Source: Chitinophagaceae bacterium (GTDB lineage: Bacteria > Bacteroidota > Bacteroidia > Chitinophagales > Chitinophagaceae). From it: a stretch of 10,679 nt of DNA. The notes under the pieces were generated by a model. It was not told where the DNA came from. It saw only the letters and a list, made by a program, of their open reading frames with translations, and did no database searches. The DNA is taken from assembly GCA_013205585.1 (NCBI GenBank), contig JABMML010000275.1:1-10679 (forward strand). The letters are read 5' to 3'. Each line of letters opens with the position of its first letter. Within the stretch, counting starts at the first letter, position 1. The position numbers and the translations under genes are program-made. Of the stretch, positions 5,522 through 10,679 are shown piece after piece.

Positions 5522-7366
5522 CTACAAATATTGTTCTACTGCAGTTACTAATTCTTGTTTAGTAATAGGAATGCCCATGATTTTATTATAACCTTTAGCA
5601 TCAACAAAATATTTATCGCGAATAATTTTAATTAATTGCCCGTTATTAATTTCTGGAATGACTATTGTTTCAAAATTCTTTAAAATGTCGCCTAAGTTTT
5701 TAGGGAAAGGACGCATATACTTAATATGTGCATGGCTTACTGCTTTACCTTGGCTTTGTAAATGTAATGCGGCACTCTTGATGGTTCCATAAGTAGAACC
5801 CCATCCAAGTATTAATACTTTTCCTTTTTCAGCACCAGTGTCAATGGTTTGTAAAGGAATATAGTCTGCAATTTTTTCTACTTTAGCTTCTCTTGATTTT
5901 ACCATGAATTCGTGGTTCTCAGAATCATAGCTTACGTTTCCAGTTTCTGCTTGTTTTTCTAATCCACCAATTCTATGTTCTAAACCTGGTGTGCCAGGAA
6001 TAGCCCAAGGTCTTACACCTTTTTCATTTCTTTTATAAGGAAGGAATTTTTCTTCACCTTCGTCTAATGCTTTTTTAAATTTCACTTCAATAGTAGGTAA
6101 GCTACTTGCAGAAGGGAATTTCCAAGGTTCAGCACCATTGGCAATATATCCATCACTTAATAAAATAACAGGTGTCATATGTTGTAGGGCAATACGCACT
6201 GCCTCAAATGCCATATCAAAACAATCGCTAGGCGTTGAAGTTGCAATAATAGGAATAGGTGCTTCACCATTACGTCCATAATAAGCTTGCATTAAATCGC
6301 TTTGCTCTGTTTTAGTAGGTAAACCCGTTGAAGGGCCACCTCTTTGAATATTCACAATGACTAATGGAATTTCTAACATCATGGCGAGTCCCATGGCCTC
6401 TGTTTTCAAGGCCATACCTGGTCCTGAAGTAGTGGTTAAACCAATAGAACCCCCATAGCTTGCCCCAATAGCAGCACTAATACCAGCAATTTCATCTTCT
6501 GCTTGGAAAGTTTTTACATTAAAGTTCTTGTACTTACTTAATTCATGTAAGATATCGGTAGCAGGTGTAATAGGATAACTTCCTAAGAATAATTGAAGTC
6601 CACTTTTTTGAGCAGCTGCAATTAATCCCATTGATAATGCTTGGTTACCCATGATACTTCTGTAAGTACCCGGATCCATTTTTGCCTTTTCTACTTTGTA
6701 TCTAGAAGAAAAAAGTTCGGCCGTTTCACCATAGAAGTAGCCAGCTTTTAATACATCGATATTACTATTTAAAATAGATTCTTTCTTTTTGAATTTATCT
6801 TTTAAATATTCAATAGTGGTGTCTAAATCTCTGTTGTATAACCAATAAATTATACCCAATACAAACATGTTCTTTGCACGGTCTCTTTCTTTATTACCTA
6901 AATCGGTATAGGCTTTTAAGGCTTCGCGTGTTAATTTAGTTACATCAACTTTTGTTAAATCATATCCATCTAAACTGCCATCTTCTAATGGATTAATGCC
7001 ATCAGGGTAGGCAGCTAAGCGTAAATTCTTTGTATCAAATCCTTCAATGTTCGCAATAATTTTTCCGCCTTTTTTTAAGCCTTTTAAATTTACTTTCAAA
7101 GCGGCTGCATTCATGGCAACCAATACATCACAAATATCACCTGGTGTGTATACTCTATTAGAACTAAAATGAATTTGGAATCCACTCACGCCTGGAAGGG
7201 TTCCTAATGGAGCTCTGATTTCCGCAGGGAAATCGGGGAAAGTAGCTAAATCAATACCTAATAAGGCAGTGTTATTGGTAAATTGCTGACCCGTTAATTG
7301 CATACCATCACCACTATCACCAGCAAATTTTATGACTACATCTTGTAAAACAACTTCTTTTTGCAT
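5522..7366 (-). CDS. korA: 2-oxoacid:ferredoxin oxidoreductase, alpha subunit with fused gamma domain (2-oxoglutarate type)
   Basis: This 614-residue subunit belongs to a cytoplasmic enzyme that oxidatively decarboxylates a 2-oxoacid to its acyl-CoA and reduces ferredoxin. The N-terminal gamma-type domain (about residues 8-185) starts with IKFAGDSGDGMQLTGQQFTN and contains FPAEIRAPLGTLPGVSGFQ. The pyrimidine-binding alpha domain begins around residue 240 (MGNQALSMGL) with LGSYPITPATDILHEL near 260, AEDEIAGISAAIGASYGG, TTTSGPGMALKTEA and IQRGGPSTGLPTKTEQSD. A transketolase-C-like domain with LILGWGSTYGTIKSA follows. This gamma-alpha fusion is the KorA arrangement usual in Bacteroidota, most often used for 2-oxoglutarate. 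The frame can be extended upstream to a TTG at 7402, but the ATG at 7366 matches the family N-terminus and lies downstream of a likely promoter. The TPP-binding beta subunit KorB, usually adjacent, is not in this window. Confidence 0.95.
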   Translation of the reverse strand: MQKEVVLQDVVIKFAGDSGDGMQLTGQQFTNNTALLGIDLATFPDFPAEIRAPLGTLPGVSGFQIHFSSNRVYTPGDICDVLVAMNAAALKVNLKGLKKGGKIIANIEGFDTKNLRLAAYPDGINPLEDGSLDGYDLTKVDVTKLTREALKAYTDLGNKERDRAKNMFVLGIIYWLYNRDLDTTIEYLKDKFKKKESILNSNIDVLKAGYFYGETAELFSSRYKVEKAKMDPGTYRSIMGNQALSMGLIAAAQKSGLQLFLGSYPITPATDILHELSKYKNFNVKTFQAEDEIAGISAAIGASYGGSIGLTTTSGPGMALKTEAMGLAMMLEIPLVIVNIQRGGPSTGLPTKTEQSDLMQAYYGRNGEAPIPIIATSTPSDCFDMAFEAVRIALQHMTPVILLSDGYIANGAEPWKFPSASSLPTIEVKFKKALDEGEEKFLPYKRNEKGVRPWAIPGTPGLEHRIGGLEKQAETGNVSYDSENHEFMVKSREAKVEKIADYIPLQTIDTGAEKGKVLILGWGSTYGTIKSAALHLQSQGKAVSHAHIKYMRPFPKNLGDILKNFETIVIPEINNGQLIKIIRDKYFVDAKGYNKIMGIPITKQELVTAVEQYL

Positions 7367-7385
7367 ATTCGATTTAATTGGAGCA

Positions 7386-7393
7386 CGAAGGTA
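7386..7393 (-). promoter_or_regulatory. Possible -7 promoter element for korA
   Basis: The minus strand reads TACCTTCG, one mismatch from TAnnTTTG, ending 19 bp before the korA ATG at 7366. Transcription would start near 7380, after the upstream TTG at 7402, which supports the shorter korA. A clear -33 TTTG box is missing. Confidence 0.35.
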
Positions 7394-7584
7394 CAAATCC
7401 AAGGGCCTAAAACCTTAACTTTTTGTAGTTTTTTTATAGTTTTCTTGTCTACCTTCATAGCCACAAAGCCTTGATTTTATGCTTATTGGGCCCTTTTTTT
7501 ACCTATTAAGTCTGTTTTTACTACCCTTTCTGCCCGCTCACCCAATGGCAGTGTCGGTTTATTAGCAAAAATGGTTGGCTTGAT

Positions 7585-7609
7585 AAAAAAGCGAAAGTTC
7601 TACCGCTTT
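7585..7609 (-). terminator. Hairpin with T-tract on the minus strand
   Basis: AAAGCG (7588-7593) and CGCTTT (7604-7609) form a perfect 6-bp stem around a 10-nt loop. On the minus strand the 3' side continues into six T residues (complement of 7585-7590), the pattern of an intrinsic terminator. No minus-strand gene ends here, so it would stop an unknown short transcript or leftward readthrough before korA. Confidence 0.45.
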
Positions 7610-7629
7610 GATAAGAACACCCGGCATCC

Positions 7630-7662
7630 AGGGCTTAAAAATGCATTGAATTAGCCTTTTTT
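7630..7662 (+). terminator. Weak hairpin with T-tract on the plus strand
   Basis: AGGGCT (7630-7635) can pair with AGCCTT (7653-7658), including one G-T pair, across a 17-nt AT-rich loop. Six T residues follow at 7657-7662. The stop codon of the short open frame (7652-7654) lies at the 3' arm. The stem is short and the loop long, so this is tentative. Confidence 0.3.
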
Positions 7663-7682
7663 AGACAATCATTCAAAGTATT

Positions 7683-7698
7683 TAGTATTTTTATACTA
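7683..7698. promoter_or_regulatory. Inverted repeat 17 bp upstream of the Bax1-type gene
   Basis: TAGTAT (7683-7688) and ATACTA (7693-7698) are perfect inverted repeats separated by TTTT. The repeat overlaps TATTTTTA (7686-7693), a one-mismatch -7-like element, so it could be an operator over the promoter. It is AT-only apart from one G and one C, and chance is a real alternative. Confidence 0.3.
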
Positions 7699-7715
7699 GA
7701 AAAAAACTTAAAACT

Positions 7716-8483
7716 ATGGCCATCTTTAAATCTGGAAATCCAACACTTACCGAAAAAATATTTGATAAAAGTTTGCATGACAATGCTACCTCATTTGGTG
7801 TAATGAGCATTCGTGGCACCATTCAAAAATTTGGTTTTTTACTTTTAATGGTCATAGCTGCCGCCATGTACGTTTGGAATGTGTATGCTGAAGGCAATAC
7901 AAGTTCTGCTACCACTTATATGCTAGTGGGCGCCATTGGTGGTTTTGTCGTAGCCTTGGTAATTATGTTTAAGCCTCAATGGGCTGGCTATATTGCACCT
8001 GCTTATGGAATATTAGAAGGTTTATTTATTGGAGGTATTAGTGCTTTTTTTAATGCTATGTTTCAAAAAACCTATCCAAATATTGTACTACATGCAGTGG
8101 GTTTAACTTTAGGTGTAGCGCTTGCTATGTTCTTGCTTTATAATTTTAGAATTATTAGTGTAACCAATCGCTTGCGTTCTATTATTATGTCGGCCACCAT
8201 GGGTATTGGTTTATTTTATTTAATTGTATGGATATTGGGTTTATTCGGAGTGAATATGGGATTTGCATTTGATAGCTCTCCATTAAGTATTGGTATAAGT
8301 TTATTTATAGTAGGTATTGCAGCTTTAAATTTATTATTAGATTTTGATGCCATTGAAAAAGCGGCTGAAAGCGGTGCGCCTAAATACATGGAGTGGTATG
8401 GTGCCTTTGGATTACTAGTTACTTTAGTATGGTTGTATATGGAAATTTTAAGATTATTAAGTAAATTAAACTCAAAAGACTAG
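7716..8483 (+). CDS. Bax inhibitor-1 / YccA family membrane protein
   Basis: This 255-residue polytopic inner-membrane protein has about seven hydrophobic helices after a polar N-terminus (about residues 1-35, including NPTLTEKIFDKS and the MSIRGTIQKFG stretch that leads into helix 1). The C-terminal part LLLDFDAIEKAAESGAPKYM, followed by EWYGAFGLLVTLVWLYMEIL, is the hallmark of the bacterial Bax1-I/YccA-like group. Acidic residues in this LDFD/EKAAE region sit where the family's pH-sensitive di-aspartyl site lies, but I cannot map it residue by residue. Eukaryotic and Bacillus (YetJ) relatives are calcium-leak channels. The role in Bacteroidota is not established. The gene is divergent from korA, and the E1 gene starts 33 bp downstream on the same strand, so readthrough into E1 is likely. 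The start ATG follows an A-rich run without a Shine-Dalgarno motif. Confidence 0.93.
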   Translation: MAIFKSGNPTLTEKIFDKSLHDNATSFGVMSIRGTIQKFGFLLLMVIAAAMYVWNVYAEGNTSSATTYMLVGAIGGFVVALVIMFKPQWAGYIAPAYGILEGLFIGGISAFFNAMFQKTYPNIVLHAVGLTLGVALAMFLLYNFRIISVTNRLRSIIMSATMGIGLFYLIVWILGLFGVNMGFAFDSSPLSIGISLFIVGIAALNLLLDFDAIEKAAESGAPKYMEWYGAFGLLVTLVWLYMEILRLLSKLNSKD

Positions 8484-8516
8484 TGCGTTTATTTATCCCT
8501 CTAAATAAAAATTACA

Positions 8517-10508
8517 ATGGAGTTTAAGCGGGGTAAATTATCGAACGAGCAATTGATACATCTTTATCGTTCCTTGCTTTTGCCAAGAATGATAGAAGAT
8601 AAAATGTTGCTTTTACTTCGCCAAGGAAAAATTAGCAAATGGTTTAGTGGTATTGGGCAAGAAGCCATCGCAGCAGGGGCCACATTAGCCATGGAACCTA
8701 CAGAATGGATCATGCCCTTGCATAGAAATTTAGGTGTATTTACTGCACGAGGTATGCCCTTGACCGATTTATTCAAACAATGGCAAGGATATAAGTCGGG
8801 TTATAGTAAAGCGCGCGAAAGAAGTTTTCATTTTGGTAGTAAGGAACATCATGTTTGCGGTATGATATCCCATTTAGGTCCTCAATTAGCCATCGCAGAT
8901 GGCGTTGCACTAGCTTATCAACAAAGAGGACAATTAAAAGCCACCTTAGCATTTACAGGAGAGGGCGGAACTAGTGAAGGTGATTTTCATGAAGCCTTAA
9001 ACGTTGCGGCTGTATGGGGCCTGCCCGTTATTTTTATTATTGAAAATAATGGATACGGATTAAGTACACCTACCAATGAACAATATAAATGCGATTATTT
9101 AGTAGAGCGTGCCAAAGGTTATGGCATTGAGGGTATTCGTATTGATGGCAATAATATTTTAGAAGTATATGATACAGTGAAAGGTGTAAGAGATTATTGT
9201 ATTAATAATCAAAGACCTTATTTAATTGAGTGTACCACTTTTAGAATGCGTGGGCATGAAGAAGCCAGTGGTGTGAAATATGTTCCAAAAGAACTAATGG
9301 AAACTTGGTCCAGAAAAGACCCCATAAAAAATTACGAGCAATATTTAGTGAATGAAAAAGTAATCACTGAGATGGAAGTGGCCACAATCAGAAATGATTT
9401 AAAGCAAAGTATTGAATCGGATTTAAAAATTGCCATGGAGCCAGAATATTGGGAGCCATCAGTGCAAGAAGAAGTGGCCGATTTATTTGCACCTACTTTA
9501 CCTAATACCATTTTGGATTTTACCGATTTAAATAATCCTATATTAACAAAGAAGCGTTTTATAGAAGCTATTAGCGAAGCCCTAAGACAATCCATGGTAT
9601 TGTATCCTGAATTAATTATTATGGGTCAAGACATTGCTGAGTATGGAGGTGCCTTTAAAGTAACAGAAGGTTTTGTGCAACAATTTGGAAAACAAAGAGT
9701 GCGCAATACGCCTATTTGTGAAAGTGCCATTGTAGGTGCTGCACTTGGTTTAAGTTTAGAAGGCATAAAGTCGGTAATGGAAATGCAGTTTGCTGATTTT
9801 GTCACGGTGGGCTTTAATCAAATTGTAAATAATTTGGCCAAAATAAATTACAGATGGGGACAGAATGCAGATGTAGTAATTCGTATGCCAACAGGTGCGG
9901 GTGTGGGAGCGGGTCCTTTTCATTCACAATCGAATGAGGCATGGTTTACACATGTGCCCGGATTAAAAGTAGTTTATCCTTCTAATCCTATTGATGCAAA
10001 AGGTTTATTGATTGCCGCATTGGCCGATCCAAATCCCATACTTTATTTTGAACATAAAGTAATGTATAGAAGTATGGAGGCAGAAGTACCCGATGAATAT
10101 TATCAAGTTCCTATTGGTAAGGCTGCGCTAGTGAGCGAAGGAGAAGCGGCTTGCATTATTACATATGGTATGGGTGTGCACTGGGCTTTGCAATATCAAG
10201 CGTTGCATAGTGAAGCGTCTATTTCTATTTTAGATTTAAGAACCTTGGCCCCCTTAGATTATGAAGCCATTGAAAAAGTAGTGAAGGCCACTGGAAAAGT
10301 AATGGTACTACACGAGGATAATTTAACCGGTGGTATTGGTGGAGAAATTAGCGCCTGGATTGCAGAACACTGCTTTGAATATTTAGATGCACCTGTAATG
10401 CGATGTGCTTCCTTAGATACACCTATTCCTTTTAATATTATTTTAGAAAAACAATATTTAGCGAATTCAAGGTTAGATGAAATGATGCAAAAGCTTTTAG
10501 CTTATTAA
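8517..10508 (+). CDS. Fused E1 alpha/beta 2-oxoacid dehydrogenase (branched-chain type likely)
   Basis: This 663-residue protein joins the two E1 subunits of a 2-oxoacid dehydrogenase complex in one chain. The alpha half (about 1-320) carries the thiamine diphosphate motif GEGGTSEGD (148-156) through ENNGYGLSTP (176-185). GEG instead of GDG, together with STPTNEQY, matches branched-chain E1 alpha (human BCKDHA) rather than pyruvate E1. A linker (about 321-342) precedes the transketolase-like beta half: MGQDIAEYGGAFKVTEG, RVRNTPICESAIVGAALGLS, AGPFHSQSNEAWFTHVPGLK with the catalytic-region His469, and a C-terminal domain with DLRTLAPLDYEAI. It decarboxylates a 2-oxoacid and passes the acyl group to a lipoyl E2, forming acyl-CoA and, through E3, NADH. 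Neither E2 nor E3 is in the window. Fused E1 proteins of this length are common in Bacteroidota. It follows the Bax1-type gene by 33 bp and is convergent with the gene at 10524. Confidence 0.93.
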   Translation: MEFKRGKLSNEQLIHLYRSLLLPRMIEDKMLLLLRQGKISKWFSGIGQEAIAAGATLAMEPTEWIMPLHRNLGVFTARGMPLTDLFKQWQGYKSGYSKARERSFHFGSKEHHVCGMISHLGPQLAIADGVALAYQQRGQLKATLAFTGEGGTSEGDFHEALNVAAVWGLPVIFIIENNGYGLSTPTNEQYKCDYLVERAKGYGIEGIRIDGNNILEVYDTVKGVRDYCINNQRPYLIECTTFRMRGHEEASGVKYVPKELMETWSRKDPIKNYEQYLVNEKVITEMEVATIRNDLKQSIESDLKIAMEPEYWEPSVQEEVADLFAPTLPNTILDFTDLNNPILTKKRFIEAISEALRQSMVLYPELIIMGQDIAEYGGAFKVTEGFVQQFGKQRVRNTPICESAIVGAALGLSLEGIKSVMEMQFADFVTVGFNQIVNNLAKINYRWGQNADVVIRMPTGAGVGAGPFHSQSNEAWFTHVPGLKVVYPSNPIDAKGLLIAALADPNPILYFEHKVMYRSMEAEVPDEYYQVPIGKAALVSEGEAACIITYGMGVHWALQYQALHSEASISILDLRTLAPLDYEAIEKVVKATGKVMVLHEDNLTGGIGGEISAWIAEHCFEYLDAPVMRCASLDTPIPFNIILEKQYLANSRLDEMMQKLLAY

Positions 10509-10525
10509 TTTCTTTAATAGCTTTT
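10499..10525. terminator. Possible shared terminator at the convergent E1 / unknown gene junction
   Basis: AGCTTATTAA (10499-10508) pairs with TTAATAGCT (10514-10522) as nine base pairs with one bulged T around a 5-nt loop. The E1 stop codon is in the 5' arm and the minus-strand gene stop lies just past the 3' arm. The stem is AT-rich and the plus-strand T-run is only four bases, so the call is tentative. Confidence 0.4.
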
Positions 10526-10679
10526 ACCTTTGATAAGTATTTGTAACAGAGCTGCCAGAAGTATCTGTTAATATAAAAGTATATTTATTATTTGCATCCC
10601 AACTATACTTAACATATCCATTCTTAGTACCTCTTTTATAAGTTAGCAAATAGCCATTTGTTCCTACAGCAACAAAATC
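10524..10679 (-). CDS. Unrecognised protein, C-terminal 51 residues (runs off the window)
   Basis: The minus strand is open from the window edge to a TAA at 10526-10524, giving 51 residues that end DTSGSSVTNTYQR. The segment contains alternating hydrophobic and polar residues (DFVAVGTNGYLLTYKRG, YVKYSWDANNKYTFILTD), rich in Tyr, Thr, Asn and Gly. This pattern suggests beta strands and is common in secreted or cell-surface proteins, but no family is recognised. No membrane segment is visible in this part. It is convergent with the E1 gene, with 15 bp between stop codons, and coding is supported by the clean frame and the tight tail-to-tail fit. Function cannot be given from this fragment. Confidence 0.65.
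   Translation of the reverse strand, partial: DFVAVGTNGYLLTYKRGTKNGYVKYSWDANNKYTFILTDTSGSSVTNTYQR

Larger units (their letters stand above)
7403..7715. other. Gene-free stretch between divergent korA and the Bax1-type gene
   Basis: These 313 bp separate two divergent genes and contain no recognised gene. 7403-7500 is T-rich on the plus strand. 7521-7640 is about 46% G+C by hand count, clearly higher than the flanks, and holds two hairpins with T-tracts, one per strand, plus a short stem CTGCC (7530-7534) / GGCAG (7547-7551). A plus-strand frame is open from 7475 to a TAG at 7652-7654. Its only ATG (7571) would give a 27-residue basic peptide starting MVGLIKKRKFYRFDKN, which I do not recognise. 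7657-7715 is very AT-rich and should contain the promoter of the gene at 7716. A gene remnant, a small RNA or an ordinary regulatory gap are all possible. Confidence 0.6.

Noticed and set aside
7367..7402. Upstream in-frame TTG start for korA
   Set aside because: Non-ATG start, 12 residues unlike the family N-terminus, and the likely -7 element at 7386-7393 falls within it.
7486..7599. Minus-strand open frame of 38 codons containing KPTLPLGERAERVVKTD
   Set aside because: No ATG, GTG or TTG start gives a sensible product and no family is recognised. Kept only as part of the intergenic finding.
8564..9595. Minus-strand open frames inside the E1 gene
   Set aside because: They are antisense shadows of a well-conserved dehydrogenase.

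Overview
The window looks like a chromosomal housekeeping segment of a Bacteroidota bacterium, most likely a Chitinophagaceae-like relative. The evidence is the low G+C content, A-rich sequence instead of Shine-Dalgarno motifs before start codons, TAnnTTTG-type promoter elements, a GldA-like ABC ATPase, a DivIC/FtsB protein of the type usual in this phylum, a KorA with its gamma domain fused in, and a fused E1 alpha/beta 2-oxoacid dehydrogenase. I see no phage, insertion sequence, CRISPR array, tRNA or rRNA.

Layout: (1) 1-316, minus strand, is the N-terminal 105 codons of acetyl-CoA synthetase (acs). (2) Divergent from it at 407-2298 are an MHS-type major facilitator permease and a small two-helix membrane protein. 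(3) 2333-3037 is a lone ABC-2 type ATPase. (4) 3103-4398 is enolase, closed by a strong intrinsic terminator. (5) 4495-5456 is a FtsB/DivIC cell division protein overlapping endonuclease III (nth) by one base. (6) 5522-7366, minus strand, is korA, convergent with nth and sharing a bidirectional terminator with it. (7) 7367-7715 is the largest gene-free stretch. It holds the korA leader and possible promoter, two hairpins with T-tracts and a short unexplained open frame. (8) 7716-8483 is a Bax inhibitor-1/YccA-type membrane protein, followed by a fused E1 alpha/beta 2-oxoacid dehydrogenase at 8517-10508. (9) 10524-10679, minus strand, is the C-terminal end of an unrecognised gene convergent with E1.

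Functionally, the window centres on acyl-CoA and 2-oxoacid metabolism: acetate activation with a probable carboxylate permease, glycolysis (enolase), 2-oxoacid:ferredoxin oxidation (KorA) and 2-oxoacid dehydrogenation (E1). One division gene and one DNA repair gene follow enolase. No clearly new system is visible. The points most worth a second look are the acs / permease / small membrane protein neighbourhood, which resembles the acs-yjcH-actP layout with unrelated proteins, and the structured 7403-7715 gap. Two start codons were moved downstream of the longest open frame (ftsB-like to 4495, korA to 7366) because of family N-termini and likely promoter positions.
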